In this document: one piece after another, positions 33,847 through 43,509 of the stretch
How positions within the stretch are numbered: the stretch's first letter is position 1
Layout of the letters: every line of letters begins with the position of its first letter
Origin: JAGWBF01 sp963663025
Lineage (GTDB): Bacteria; Chloroflexota; Dehalococcoidia; Lucifugimonadales; JAGWBF01
Assembly: GCA_963663025.1 (NCBI GenBank)
Contig: OY760073.1
Coordinates: 1,302,001-1,366,000, forward strand
Direction of reading: 5' to 3'
Length of the DNA stretch: 64,000 bases
Translations under genes and position numbers: made by a program
Notes under the pieces: model-generated
What the model saw: the letters and a program-made list of their open reading frames with translations, nothing else
Told to the model about the DNA's origin: nothing
Databases searched by the model: none

Positions 33847-35646
33847 GTGATTAGAAGGGAGAGCCTGCTCCCGGAGCACGTAGAGTTTCAGAAGAGCGCC
33901 ACCGGCAGGGCGGCGGTATCTGGCACCCGGGGTGTCGTTTCCTCTGGGCACCACCTTGTCTCCCTTTCGGGGATGAATATGCTCCTGAATGGAGGGAACG
34001 CATTTGACGCCGCGGTGGCCATGGGGCTGTCGGCGGGGGTGATAGAGCCCGCGGCCCCCTACTCCCTGGCTGCTGAGGGCTCCTTCATGCTCTACCCCGC
34101 TGCAACGGGCAAGGTGATCTCCCTGAGTGGCCAGGGCGTAGCGGCCGGGCGGGCCACCGTCGAGCTGTTCAACAGCAGGGGCCTGGACAAGGTACCGACG
34201 GGCCCCCATCCCGACGCCGGGTTGTCATTCACCGTGCCGGGGGTCATGGGCGCTTACCTGTCCATCCTGGAGAACTACGGCACCAAGAGCCTGGCGGAAA
34301 CGGCCGCCCCGGCCATCGACTACGCCCGTCGGGGCTTCCCCATGTATCCCTTCATGCGCCGCATGTTGGGCTTCAGAGGCACCGCCGAACGGATCCGGAA
34401 GTACTCGCCTAATGGGACGCAGGTGTTCTTCACGGGCGACGAACCCCACGAAGTCGGCCAACTGGTGGTACAGGAGAGCTTGGCATCCACCCTGAACAAG
34501 ATGGTCGATGCGGAGAGCGCCACCAGGAGCAACAGGCGGACGGGCATACAGGCCGCCCGCGAAGTGTTCTACCGGGGAGACATCGCCCGGACCATCGTTG
34601 AATGCTCGGACCGCTTGGGGGGTCTCCTCAGCATGGAGGACTTGGCGAGCTACTCTCCCAAGTACGAGGAACCCCTCACCATCGACTTCCGGGGGTACCG
34701 CATCTGCGCCCAGTCCACCTGGACCCAGGGAGCGGTGCTGCTGCAAGCCCTCAACATGCTGGAGAAGTTCGACCTGGCAGGCATGGGTCACAACTCAGCC
34801 CAGTACATCCACATCGTGACCGAGGCCATAAAGCTGGCCTTTGCGGACCGGGAAGCCTACTACGGAGACCCGGACTTCGCCAGCGTTCCCATAGACGGGC
34901 TGCTGTCAAAGGCCTATGCGGCCACCCGCATCCCGCTGCTGCGGGAGGATGAGGCATGGCCGGAGATTCCCCCCGCCGGAGACCCCTGGTCCTTCAGCAA
35001 CCTTTCTCGCCCTGTGGGTGCCGCGGCAGGGGCCTCGGACTCGCCGGGTTCAGGCCCGGGGGCCGACCACGGCACAACCCATCTGGCGGCCATCGACAGG
35101 GAGGGCAACATCATCTGCGCTACACCCAGCGGCGCCGCCTTCTTCAAGTCCATCTACTTCCCCGAGCTGGGACTGGCTCTCAGCACACGCAGCGAGATGT
35201 TCTTTGTGGACGAAAACCACCCCAACGGCATCGCGCCCGGCAAGCGCCCACGCACCACCCTCGTAAACTACATGGTCTGCCAGGGTGACCAGCCCTTCAT
35301 GACCGTCGGCTGTCCCGGCGGCGACAACCAAGCCCAGTCGGACATCCAAATGGTCCTGAACGTGCTGGTGTTCGGCATGAACCCCCAGGAGGCGGTAGAA
35401 GCTCCCAGGTTCGCATCCCAGAGCATGACCAACTCCTTCTATCCCAGGGTTTACCGGCCAGGTCACCTGGATGTGGAGCCGGGGATCACGCCCGAGGTCA
35501 AGCAGCAGCTGGCAGCCCTGGGTCACAATGTGGTGGAGGCATTCCCCTGCGGTTACGGGGCAACGGTAACCCGCCGGGAACTCGACTCTGGCATCATGAG
35601 TGCTGGGGCGGATCATCGGACAGCTTCATACGCAATTGCATGGTAG
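33847..35646 (+). CDS. ggt: Gamma-glutamyltranspeptidase family protein
   Basis: Ntn-hydrolase that cleaves or transfers gamma-glutamyl groups (glutathione and relatives) and matures by self-cleavage. About 599 residues. Seen: GGNAFDAAVAMGLSAGVIEP, SYSPKYEEPLTIDFRGY, and the self-cleavage site GADHGTTHLAAIDREGN (nucleophile Thr), then NGIAPGKRPRTTL and TVGCPGGDNQ. No signal peptide seen. Start: GTG at 33847 or TTG at 33844, both after AGGAGG at 33831-33836; the frame runs open to 33586 but that part overlaps the previous gene and is not family-like. The end overlaps the convergent aminotransferase gene by 53 bases. Confidence 0.88.
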   Translation: MIRRESLLPEHVEFQKSATGRAAVSGTRGVVSSGHHLVSLSGMNMLLNGGNAFDAAVAMGLSAGVIEPAAPYSLAAEGSFMLYPAATGKVISLSGQGVAAGRATVELFNSRGLDKVPTGPHPDAGLSFTVPGVMGAYLSILENYGTKSLAETAAPAIDYARRGFPMYPFMRRMLGFRGTAERIRKYSPNGTQVFFTGDEPHEVGQLVVQESLASTLNKMVDAESATRSNRRTGIQAAREVFYRGDIARTIVECSDRLGGLLSMEDLASYSPKYEEPLTIDFRGYRICAQSTWTQGAVLLQALNMLEKFDLAGMGHNSAQYIHIVTEAIKLAFADREAYYGDPDFASVPIDGLLSKAYAATRIPLLREDEAWPEIPPAGDPWSFSNLSRPVGAAAGASDSPGSGPGADHGTTHLAAIDREGNIICATPSGAAFFKSIYFPELGLALSTRSEMFFVDENHPNGIAPGKRPRTTLVNYMVCQGDQPFMTVGCPGGDNQAQSDIQMVLNVLVFGMNPQEAVEAPRFASQSMTNSFYPRVYRPGHLDVEPGITPEVKQQLAALGHNVVEAFPCGYGATVTRRELDSGIMSAGADHRTASYAIAW

Positions 35647-37009
35647 GAAAGGGTAAGTCCGGATCGGGGTTCCCGCCCCTGTAAAGCACCCTCCTGAGGG
35701 CTTTGGTAAAGGAGTCTATCTCTGCTCCGGTCATCGGAGCCGAAACTGCCCCCACCAAGCTGGGCGCCATCATCACGCCCTCGTTCATCAGTCCCCAGAA
35801 CACCTGGTTCCTCCGCTCCTCATCCCCCTTGGCCACATCCCGCCACGTGTTGACGGGTTCATCGACGAAATGTAATCCAAACAGGGAGCCCAGCCCCGTC
35901 ACCTGCACGGGCACTTCCAGTTCCAGGCAGACGTCCCTTATGCCCTCCCGGAGGGCATCCGCCATCTCATCCAGGCGCTCGTACACCTCCAGCGTGAGGT
36001 GCTCCAGGGTGATGCCCCCCGCCAGCATGGTAAGTGGGTTCCCGTTGAAGGTGCCAGCATGGACAACCGCGGGGCCCTTGAGGGGGTCGAACAGCTCCAT
36101 GATCTCCCTGGAGCCTCCAAATGCCCCCACGGGGAACCCGCCCCCGATAACCTTCCCAAAGGTGGTCATGTCCGGGACGACGTCATACAGCTCCTGGGCC
36201 CCGCCCCGGGCCACACGGAAGCTGATCACCTCGTCGAAGATCAGGACGATGCCATACCGCTTGGTGACGTCCCTTAGCATCTGCAGGTACTCCGGCTTGG
36301 CAGGGACCATGCCCGAGCTGCCCAGGACCGGTTCGACGATAACCGCCGCCAATTCATGGGCAACCTCCTTGAGGATGAGCCGGGAAGCCTCCGTGTCGTT
36401 AAAGGGCAGCACCACCACTTGTTCCAGGGTTTCCGGGGGCAGACCCGCGACACTGCTGACCGCTCTGGGTCGGTCATCGGGGCCCGCCGTAGCCGGGTCG
36501 GTCCGAACGCTAACGGAGACGGCATCATGGGTGCCGTGATAACCGCCCTCGCACTTGGCCACCTTGGTCACGCCGGTGAAGGCCCTGGCAGCCCTGATGG
36601 CATTCAGGGTGGCTTCAGTGCCCGAGTTTGTGAACCTGACCATGTCAAGGGATGGCACACGGTCGCAGAGTAGCTTTGCCAACATGACCTGGTAGCGATT
36701 GGGAGCGTTGTAGGCAATGCCCTTCTCCGCCTGCTTCTGAACAGCCTCCACCACCGGGGGATAGGCGTTGCCGAACACCGACGTGGTCATGCAACCGATA
36801 AAGTCCAGGCGAGCGGTGCCATCCACGTCGTAAACGTAGCAGCCTTCGCCCCGCTCTACGTAGATCGGGTACGGCTTCCAGAAGATGCTGCTTCGGGTAT
36901 CCCCACCGGGCAGGTAACTCTGGGCTGTTTTCCACAGGGCCATAGAGCCGGCGGTCATCCCCAGGTAGCGCTCTAGCTCCCCCCATGCATCGGCGTTTGA
37001 CGGCATCAA
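35594..37009 (-). CDS. Class III aminotransferase, HemL-like
   Basis: 471 residues, PLP-dependent. Resembles glutamate-1-semialdehyde aminomutase: FTNSGTEATLNAIRAARAFTG, CEGGYHGTHDAVSVSV, LIFDEVISFRVARGG, PLP Lys in TTFGKVIGGGFPVGAFGG, and HAGTFNGNPLTMLAG. It could be the haem-pathway enzyme, but many HemL paralogues act on other amines and the neighbours are not haem genes, so no gene symbol is given. ATG at 37009. Confidence 0.85.
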   Translation of the reverse strand: MMPSNADAWGELERYLGMTAGSMALWKTAQSYLPGGDTRSSIFWKPYPIYVERGEGCYVYDVDGTARLDFIGCMTTSVFGNAYPPVVEAVQKQAEKGIAYNAPNRYQVMLAKLLCDRVPSLDMVRFTNSGTEATLNAIRAARAFTGVTKVAKCEGGYHGTHDAVSVSVRTDPATAGPDDRPRAVSSVAGLPPETLEQVVVLPFNDTEASRLILKEVAHELAAVIVEPVLGSSGMVPAKPEYLQMLRDVTKRYGIVLIFDEVISFRVARGGAQELYDVVPDMTTFGKVIGGGFPVGAFGGSREIMELFDPLKGPAVVHAGTFNGNPLTMLAGGITLEHLTLEVYERLDEMADALREGIRDVCLELEVPVQVTGLGSLFGLHFVDEPVNTWRDVAKGDEERRNQVFWGLMNEGVMMAPSLVGAVSAPMTGAEIDSFTKALRRVLYRGGNPDPDLPFPTMQLRMKLSDDPPQHS

Positions 37010-37093
37010 CCTTTCCCTACCTTCAAAGTCCCAGCTTCAGCCAGCCCACCGATGATAGCACTTCAACTTCCCGTTTCCCACAATGTCGCTCAT

Positions 37094-37126
37094 TTGACAA
37101 GAATTAGCGTGGCGCGATTTTGTCAA
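37094..37126. promoter_or_regulatory. Inverted repeat upstream of minC
   Basis: TTGACAA (37094-37100) and its exact reverse complement TTGTCAA (37120-37126), about 60-100 bases ahead of minC. Possible operator or paired divergent -35 boxes. Confidence 0.35.
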
Positions 37127-37160
37127 CCGGAAAACTGGTCAATTTTTAGCAAAACACACC

Positions 37161-37190
37161 TTGAAAGTTGCGAAATTTAATTGCTAGGCT
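37161..37190 (+). promoter_or_regulatory. Promoter of minCDE, apparently leaderless
   Basis: TTGAAA (37161-37166), 18 bases, TAGGCT (37185-37190). The ATG of minC starts five bases after the -10 box, so transcription should begin at or within two bases of the ATG. No ribosome site is present. Confidence 0.55.
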
Positions 37191-37195
37191 GAATT

Positions 37196-38011
37196 ATGTC
37201 CACTAGACTGCAAGACCCAGCTATACTTGTCGCAGGCACTCCATCAACTGCATCGGGGGCATCTGGGCTGGATAGAGCCGGTCTGGTGCAGGTCATCGGC
37301 AGGGGCACAAAAGTCAAGTTCGTGCTGGACCCGTTCGCGTCCGCCGAGCTGCTGGAATCGGAGCTACGCACCTTTCTGGGCAGCTCTCACGGATGGTTCG
37401 CGGGAGGGGAGGTTGTGGTAGATGCCGGCATAAGGGTGCTGAACGTACACGAACTCCAGCGTTTGCGAACGATCTTCGAGGATGAGTACAAGGTCAACGT
37501 CGCCACCTTTGAGTGTCCCGCCGAAGTGCTCCAGGCCACCATTCGAGAAGTGTACAACGTACCCGTATCCCTCGTATCCGAGGATATACAGGCCGTCAAG
37601 CCCCCGCCAGCGGCCCCGATCGATACCTTGTTCGTGAAGTCCAACTGCCGCTCGGGTAGGGTGGTGAAACATCCTGGCGATGTTGTGGTCTTTGGGGATG
37701 TGAACCCGGGAGGAATGGTCATAGCTGACGGCGATGTTGTGGTGATCGGCGCCCTGAGGGGAACGGCGCACGCAGGGGCAAATGATGCCGAGGGCAGCGA
37801 AGCCAACATCATCGCCATGGACCTGGGGACCGCCAGGCTGCAGATCGGGACCAGGCTCTACCAGCATATGCCTGGGAAGACCAAGAAGGGAGAAGTCCCG
37901 CTTCCTGTGATCGCTTGCGTTCGGAGGGGAGGTGTTGAAGTGATGCCTTTTGCGGGTAGTTTTCATAGAAGAAAGGAAAGGAAGCCCCTATGGCAGGAAA
38001 GACGTATGTGA
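37196..38011 (+). CDS. minC: Septum site-determining protein MinC
   Basis: Inhibits FtsZ polymerisation away from midcell together with MinD. 271 residues. N-terminal domain to about residue 130; C-terminal beta-helix with NCRSGRVVKHPGDVVVFGDVNPGGMVIADGDVVVIGALRGTAHAGANDAEG, the MinC signature. ATG start without a ribosome site. The end overlaps minD by 22 bases. First gene of minCDE. Confidence 0.94.
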   Translation: MSTRLQDPAILVAGTPSTASGASGLDRAGLVQVIGRGTKVKFVLDPFASAELLESELRTFLGSSHGWFAGGEVVVDAGIRVLNVHELQRLRTIFEDEYKVNVATFECPAEVLQATIREVYNVPVSLVSEDIQAVKPPPAAPIDTLFVKSNCRSGRVVKHPGDVVVFGDVNPGGMVIADGDVVVIGALRGTAHAGANDAEGSEANIIAMDLGTARLQIGTRLYQHMPGKTKKGEVPLPVIACVRRGGVEVMPFAGSFHRRKERKPLWQERRM

Positions 38012-38805
38012 TCACCTCGGGAAAAGGAGGCGTTGGAAAGACCACCACTACAGCTAACCTTGGCGCAGGACTCGCCCTTCGGGGCCACAAGGTGGCGGTG
38101 GTGGATACCGACATCGGCCTTCGAAATCTCGATGTAGTGATGGGATTGGAGAACCGGATAGTCTATGACCTGGTAGATGTTGTAGAAGGCCGCTGCCGGC
38201 TACCACAGGCCATGATAAGGGACAAGTACGTCAAGGACCTTTGTCTCATCCCGGCAGCCCAGACCAGGGACAAGTCGGCGCTCAAGCCGGAACAGATGAA
38301 GGAGTTGTGCGACCAGCTGCGGGAGGAGTTCGACTATATCCTGATCGACTGCCCGGCGGGCATCGAACAGGGTTTCCAGAACGCCATCGCAGCCGCCGAC
38401 AACGCCATCGTCGTGACCACCCCCGAGGTCTCAGCCATCCGCGATGCCGACAGGGTCATCGGGCTCCTCGAGGCCGCCGAGATTCCCACGCCCAGCCTTG
38501 TGATAAACAAGCTCAAGCCAGGGATGATCAAGCAAGGCGACATGATGGCCCAAGGCGACATCCTGGACCTGCTCTCGGTAACCATGCTGGGACTGGTGCC
38601 TGACGATGAGCAGATAATTGTGTCTACCAACAAGGGCCAGCCCACCGTGCACGACCCCAATTCGTGGGCCGGGGAAGCCTACCGGCGCATCGCCGCCCGC
38701 ATGGATGGCGTAGATACCCCTTACCTGGATGTAGACAGCGCGCCGGGTTTCTTCTCCAAGTTCAAGAAGATATTCGCACGGCCCACTAAGGAGCTCGGTC
38801 GATGA
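37990..38805 (+). CDS. minD: Septum site-determining protein MinD
   Basis: Membrane-binding ATPase that carries MinC and responds to MinE. 271 residues. Deviant Walker A SGKGGVGKTTTTAN, VVDTDIGLRNLD, LIDCPAGIEQGF, and the C-terminal amphipathic membrane-targeting helix FFSKFKKIFARP. ATG with AAGGAAAGGAAG upstream; overlaps minC and minE. Confidence 0.97.
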   Translation: MAGKTYVITSGKGGVGKTTTTANLGAGLALRGHKVAVVDTDIGLRNLDVVMGLENRIVYDLVDVVEGRCRLPQAMIRDKYVKDLCLIPAAQTRDKSALKPEQMKELCDQLREEFDYILIDCPAGIEQGFQNAIAAADNAIVVTTPEVSAIRDADRVIGLLEAAEIPTPSLVINKLKPGMIKQGDMMAQGDILDLLSVTMLGLVPDDEQIIVSTNKGQPTVHDPNSWAGEAYRRIAARMDGVDTPYLDVDSAPGFFSKFKKIFARPTKELGR

Positions 38806-39077
38806 TCGATCTCATCAGGTGGGCGTTGCAACGGCCTGCGCCCAGCGGTGAAACAGCGAGACAGCGCCTTCGATTGATCCTCGTGATGGACCGGGGAGGA
38901 CTTCCCGAAGAATGCATGGAAGCTCTGAAGCGAGATATCATTGACGCCGTATCCAAGTATATGGTAGTGGACGAAGAATCCGTGCAGATGGATATGCGCC
39001 GCTCCAATGATTCCCTGGAGCTCGTCTCCAACATCCAGGTGAGAGAGGTACTCAAAGCGCCTGCCGGAAGCCGGTAA
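38802..39077 (+). CDS. minE: Cell division topological specificity factor MinE
   Basis: Stimulates MinD ATPase and drives its release from the membrane. 91 residues: ETARQRLRLILVMDRGG (MinD-binding stretch) and MRRSNDSLELVSNIQV. ATG in an ATGA overlap with minD. Confidence 0.94.
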   Translation: MIDLIRWALQRPAPSGETARQRLRLILVMDRGGLPEECMEALKRDIIDAVSKYMVVDEESVQMDMRRSNDSLELVSNIQVREVLKAPAGSR

Positions 39078-39133
39078 GCAAGCCCCCCTAGGACGGGCAG
39101 GCCAGCCGGTCAAGCTCCACATTGGGGGGAACT

Positions 39134-40711
39134 ATGCTTCAACTGTTGATCTTCGGGGGGCTGATCGTGGACGGCGCCGGGAACCCCGGTTTCTTCGGCG
39201 CCGTTGGCGTGGAAGGCGAAACCGTCCACATCTTCCGAGGCGATGTATCTTCCCTGGAAGCTGAGTCCACCATTGATGCAACCGGGAAGGTGGTCTGCCC
39301 CGGCTTCATAGATATGCACGCCCACTCGGGCCTCGTCCTCCTGGCCGAGCCGGAGCACCATCCCAAGGTGCGTCAGGGGATCACCACCGAGCTTATCGGG
39401 GTGGATGGCAACTCCTACGCTCCTTTCCTGGACCGCGCCGACCTTCGGAAATTCATCGAGTTGAACTCGGGGCTGGACGGGGCACCTGACCTGGCCCAGG
39501 AATGGTCCACGGTGGCCGAGTATCTGTCCCTGTTCGACCGCAAAGCATCGGTGAACGTGGCCTACATCATCGGCAATTCACCCCTGCGCATCTGCGCCGT
39601 CGGATGGAGTGACGAGACCGCAACCGGCCCCCAGATGGAAAACATGCGGGCCCTCCTTAGGGAGGGAATGGAAGAGGGGGCCTTCGGCATCTCCACGGGC
39701 TTGGACTACCCTCCCGGCAGCTACGCCGACACCCAGGAGCTAGTTCAGCTATCCAGGGAAGCGTCCCGGCTGGGAGGCATCTACCACACCCATGTGCGCA
39801 ACTCCCTGGGGGACCGTTTCCTGGATCCCTTCAAGGAAGCCATCGACATAGGCCGACAGAGCGAAATCCCCTGCCACCTGACCCATCTCTACCAGAGGGT
39901 CACCGCGCCCGGGGGCGCCAGGAAGATCCTGGGGTTGGTGGAGGACGGCCGGGAAGAGGGACTGGACGTCACCTTTGACAGCTATCCCTACATCTACAGC
40001 AGCACCAGACTCTTGATCATATTCCCCCAATGGGCCCAGGACGGCGGCCCCGAGCCTCTCAAAGAGGTGATGCGCTCCAAGGAGGGGCGAGAGCGCCTGC
40101 GACGGGAGATCAGCCCCCGGGGGCCATCCTGGGAAGATATGTGGCTGACCTACTTCAAGCACCCCCACAACCACCGGTTCGAGGGGCGCTCCATCGCCGA
40201 AATTGCGGAGATGACCGGCAAGGACGAGGTGGATGCGGTCTGCGACCTGCTGCTGGAGGAGGACCTGCAGACCTCCTACGTCACCATCGGCCCCAACGGG
40301 CATACCCTTCCCGACTTCGTCACCCATCCCTTTTCGATGGTGGGTAGCGATGCGGTGCTCCTCGGAGACTTTCCCAGCCCCAGGACCTACGGCACCTTCC
40401 CCGTCATCCTTTCGGAGCTGGTGCGGGAAGAAAAAGCCATGACCCTGGAGTATGCTATCCGCAAGATGACGTCATTCCCGGCCCAACGTTTGGGGTTGCC
40501 GGACCGAGGCCTCCTGAGGGATGGTATGAAGGCGGATATAGTCGTGTTCGACCCGGGCACAGTCAAGGCTCCGGCCACCCGCCGGCAGCCCAAGCAGTTT
40601 CCCATAGGGATCGACTACGTCATCGTCAACGGGCAGGTTGTCATCGATCAGGGCCGACACACAGAGACGCTGCCCGGCCGCGCTCTCCGCCGGGGCAGGC
40701 CGAGCACCTAA
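39134..40711 (+). CDS. N-acyl-D-amino-acid deacylase family amidohydrolase
   Basis: Metal-dependent amidohydrolase, about 525 residues. Metal motif GFIDMHAHSG near residue 60, the D-aminoacylase segments GISTGLDYPPGSYA, YHTHVRN, PCHLTHL and the late FDPGTVKAPATRRQP. ATG at 39134 behind GGGGGGA; a TTG at 39122 adds four residues. Cytoplasmic. May release D-amino acids from N-acyl forms, but relatives have varied substrates. Confidence 0.88.
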   Translation: MLQLLIFGGLIVDGAGNPGFFGAVGVEGETVHIFRGDVSSLEAESTIDATGKVVCPGFIDMHAHSGLVLLAEPEHHPKVRQGITTELIGVDGNSYAPFLDRADLRKFIELNSGLDGAPDLAQEWSTVAEYLSLFDRKASVNVAYIIGNSPLRICAVGWSDETATGPQMENMRALLREGMEEGAFGISTGLDYPPGSYADTQELVQLSREASRLGGIYHTHVRNSLGDRFLDPFKEAIDIGRQSEIPCHLTHLYQRVTAPGGARKILGLVEDGREEGLDVTFDSYPYIYSSTRLLIIFPQWAQDGGPEPLKEVMRSKEGRERLRREISPRGPSWEDMWLTYFKHPHNHRFEGRSIAEIAEMTGKDEVDAVCDLLLEEDLQTSYVTIGPNGHTLPDFVTHPFSMVGSDAVLLGDFPSPRTYGTFPVILSELVREEKAMTLEYAIRKMTSFPAQRLGLPDRGLLRDGMKADIVVFDPGTVKAPATRRQPKQFPIGIDYVIVNGQVVIDQGRHTETLPGRALRRGRPST

Positions 40712-40714
40712 GCC

Positions 40715-41671
40715 TTATACAGCTTCCAGCACCCGCACCGGCTCGCCGGCCAGGAAGGCCTGTATGTCCTCCACCGCCTGCCCGAAGTAGTTCAGGTAGG
40801 TCTCCCGGGTTACGTAGCCCAGGTGTGGTGTGATCACCGTGTTCTCCATGCGGCGCAGTCGATGGTCCACAGGGAGAGGCTCTTCATCGAACACATCCAT
40901 GGCAGCTCCGGCGATGGCGCCCCTCTCCAGCACATCTACCAGGGCAGCTTCATCGACGATCGGCCCCCGGGATGTGTTCACCAGGTAGGCAGTGGGCTTC
41001 AGCAGCGCCAGCTCCTTAGATCCCAGCAGCCCCCTGGTGCGTTGGCTGAGGATCATGTGGATAGTCACGATGTCGGAGGTGCTCAGGAGATCCTCCTTGG
41101 ACACCAGGGTTGCGCCGAACTGGGCCGCCCGCTCCTCCGTCAGGTTCTGGCTCCAGGCAACTACTTTCATCCCGAAGGCGTTGCCCACCGTCGCCACCTG
41201 GGAGCCCAGGTTCCCCAGCCCCAGCACCCCCAGGGTCTTGTACTTCAGTCCTTCCCCCACTGTGACCTGCCACTTGCCCTGACGCGTCGCCGCATCTTCG
41301 GCAGGGATGCGGCGGGCCAAGCTCAGGATGAGGCCCCACGTTAGCTCGGCGGTGGCGTAGCTACCCCCGGAGGTGCCACAGACGGTGATGCCTAGCTCAG
41401 CAGCAGCGGCCATATCGATCGAACGATTGCGCATGCCGGTGGTCACCAGCAGCTTTAGGTTGGGCAGCCTTTGCAAGGTGTCCCTGGGGAATGGGGTGCG
41501 CTCGCGCATGGCAACGACGACATCGAACTCCTTCAGCCGGTCGACCACCGCATCGGGATCTGCAAGGTGGTCCTTGAACACCTCGACTTCGTTTTCCTTG
41601 GAGATGGCGCTCCAGTCAGCCATCTCCAGGGCCACGTTCTGATAATCGTCCAGCACGCCTATTCTTGCCAT
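40715..41671 (-). CDS. D-2-hydroxyacid dehydrogenase family protein
   Basis: 318 residues, NAD-dependent. GVLGLGNLGSQVA (nucleotide motif), VNTSRGPIVDE (catalytic Arg), the Glu in FDEEPLP and ITPHLGYVT (catalytic His). The ATG at 41671 with GAGAGGGG upstream is preferred; the frame is open 35 codons further but that part lies in the previous gene. Convergent with the deacylase gene; 37 bases after the ICL/PEPM-like gene on the same strand. Confidence 0.88.
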   Translation of the reverse strand: MARIGVLDDYQNVALEMADWSAISKENEVEVFKDHLADPDAVVDRLKEFDVVVAMRERTPFPRDTLQRLPNLKLLVTTGMRNRSIDMAAAAELGITVCGTSGGSYATAELTWGLILSLARRIPAEDAATRQGKWQVTVGEGLKYKTLGVLGLGNLGSQVATVGNAFGMKVVAWSQNLTEERAAQFGATLVSKEDLLSTSDIVTIHMILSQRTRGLLGSKELALLKPTAYLVNTSRGPIVDEAALVDVLERGAIAGAAMDVFDEEPLPVDHRLRRMENTVITPHLGYVTRETYLNYFGQAVEDIQAFLAGEPVRVLEAV

Positions 41672-41708
41672 GGCATACCCCTCTCGATCATATAGTAAGG
41701 CGGGGCAC

Positions 41709-42569
41709 CTACGCCAGGTACTCGTCCTGCCAGCGTTGGTAATCCCCCTGGGCCTGGGAGCTCTCGAGAAGCTCACGGGATGCCACCCTGTCCGCCAGGC
41801 CGGCGGGCGACCCTCCGTCCCTCAGGTGCTTCAGAGCATCGTAAGCAGCCTTCACCGATGCATAGAAGGGATGATGTCCTTGCAGGGCCACTCTAACCCC
41901 CACGGAAGCAAGCTCCCTGGCGTCGGCCAAGTCCGGCGGAGCTCCCCCGATGATCAAGGGGAGGGTTGTTGCTTCATGCACCGCCGCCAGCTGGTCAAGG
42001 GCGGTGACTCCCGTCAGGAATAGGGCATCTACCCCGGCTTCCTGGATCCGCGCGGCCCGCGCACAGGCTTCGGAAACACCTCCGTACCGAAGGGCGCCGG
42101 TGCGTCCGACGATCACAAGCGAAGGGTCCCGGCGGGCTTCCAGCCCAGCCTTCAGCTTGCCCACCAGCTCATCGGCGCTGATCAGCTCGTCCTGTGTTGC
42201 GCCGAAGGGCCTGGGAAGCAGGGTGTCTTCAATGGTCAGCCCCGAGGCTCCGGCGGTCTCCAGCTCCTCGACGGTGCGCATGACACTGAGGGCATTGCCG
42301 AAGCCGTGGTCGGCATCCACCAATATGCTCAAGTTCCCCGCCCTGGAGATGCGCTTGACCTGCTCACCAAGCTCGGAAAGAGTGAGCACCACTATGTCCG
42401 GGGCCCCAAGCACAGTGGCTGAAGCTATGGACCCGGCGAACATCCCGATAGTGAAACCCAGGGATTCGGCCATCCTGGCCGACATGGGGTCATAGACCGA
42501 GCCGGGATGCACACACTCCGTCCCGGTCAGAATCTCCCGAAACCGGTTTCTGCGCTCAGATAGAAGCAT
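41709..42569 (-). CDS. Isocitrate lyase/PEP mutase superfamily protein
   Basis: 286 residues, TIM-barrel lyase. VDADHGFGNALSVMRTVEELE (metal Asp pair), GLTIEDTLLPRPFG and GVDALFLTGV. The usual KKCGH catalytic Cys loop is absent, which points to oxaloacetate decarboxylase-like or lyase members rather than PEP mutase. ATG at 42569 with AAGGAG; a GTG at 42587 is less likely. Confidence 0.85.
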   Translation of the reverse strand: MLLSERRNRFREILTGTECVHPGSVYDPMSARMAESLGFTIGMFAGSIASATVLGAPDIVVLTLSELGEQVKRISRAGNLSILVDADHGFGNALSVMRTVEELETAGASGLTIEDTLLPRPFGATQDELISADELVGKLKAGLEARRDPSLVIVGRTGALRYGGVSEACARAARIQEAGVDALFLTGVTALDQLAAVHEATTLPLIIGGAPPDLADARELASVGVRVALQGHHPFYASVKAAYDALKHLRDGGSPAGLADRVASRELLESSQAQGDYQRWQDEYLA

Positions 42570-42717
42570 GTGGGCACTCCTTTCCACGTTCCCCGGGAAT
42601 CGACATCAATGGTTATATTAGCTTGGCTGTGGAAATTCAACCCACCTGCTGGTACCATGGGCCAGGTTGAGAGTATACGTCCCAGGTATCCCACCCCACG
42701 CCTACGGAGATGCCGAA

Positions 42718-43107
42718 ATGACCGATCGCCAGCACCTCAAGCCCGATACCATGCCTTCCACCGCAGGCTTTTCCCAGGTGATCAAGACCGGGAACACGGT
42801 CTACATAGCCGGACAGGTGGCTCTGACAGCAGACCGGGTCCTGGTCGGCGAGGGTGATCCGGAAGCCCAGGTCAGGCAGACATGGCGGAACATACAATCG
42901 GCGGTGGAGTCCGTGGGAGGCACCCTGGAGAACGTGGTCAAGACCACCACCTTCGTTACCAGCATGGATTGCATCTCGGCAACCCGCAAGGTGCGGGCGG
43001 AGCTGTTCCCCGACGGGAATGCACCTCCAGGCACTATCGTAGAGATCAACCGGCTGTCCCTGCCTGAGGCCATGGTCGAGATTGAAGCGATAGCTGTCCT
43101 GGACTAG
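42718..43107 (+). CDS. RidA family protein
   Basis: 129 residues. GNTVYIAGQVALTADRVLVGEGDPEAQVRQTWRNI and the C-terminal PPGTIVEINRLSLPEAMVEIEAIAVL are typical of the YjgF/RidA fold. Family members deaminate reactive enamine/imines or act in catabolic routes. ATG at 42718 with GGAG nearby; an upstream ATG in frame at 42667 is less likely. Confidence 0.88.
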   Translation: MTDRQHLKPDTMPSTAGFSQVIKTGNTVYIAGQVALTADRVLVGEGDPEAQVRQTWRNIQSAVESVGGTLENVVKTTTFVTSMDCISATRKVRAELFPDGNAPPGTIVEINRLSLPEAMVEIEAIAVLD

Positions 43108-43202
43108 AGTCCTAAGCCCTACATAAGGCAAGACCGTTGCGTAGCGAGGGGTCCGCAAACGGCGGCCAAGATAATGGTGATCGACAGAAAGGAGCAAGAC
43201 TG

Positions 43203-43502
43203 ATGGTTTCCCAACTGAGGACATACACGATAAACCGGGGAATGATGGACCAATGGGTAAGCTTGTTCAACCAGACACTCATGCCAATCTACACCAAGGT
43301 GGGGATCGTGGTAGAGGGCGCTTGGGTGAACGAAGACAAGAACCAGTTCATCTGGATTCGCAGCTTCAACGACGCCGCCGACCTGGAAGCCAAGGAGGCC
43401 GCTTTCTACGGCTCCGACGAGTGGAAGGCCAACGTTGACCATATCCGAAGCCATCTCGCCCGGGTCGAAGTGCAGGTGATCAACCAGGTCCTGGACGCCT
43501 AA
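43203..43502 (+). CDS. NIPSNAP family protein
   Basis: 99 residues, dimeric alpha-beta barrel type. QLRTYTINRGMMDQWVSLFNQTLMPIYTKVG and FIWIRSFNDAADLEAKEAAFYGSDEWKAN match the family. ATG at 43203 behind AAAGGAG. Eight bases before the PIG-L gene, probably one transcript. Confidence 0.85.
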   Translation: MVSQLRTYTINRGMMDQWVSLFNQTLMPIYTKVGIVVEGAWVNEDKNQFIWIRSFNDAADLEAKEAAFYGSDEWKANVDHIRSHLARVEVQVINQVLDA

Positions 43503-43509
43503 GCTACCC

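Noticed and set aside
35594..37009. Calling the aminotransferase hemL
   Set aside because: The haem genes are 25 kb away and HemL-like paralogues with other substrates are common; symbol withheld.
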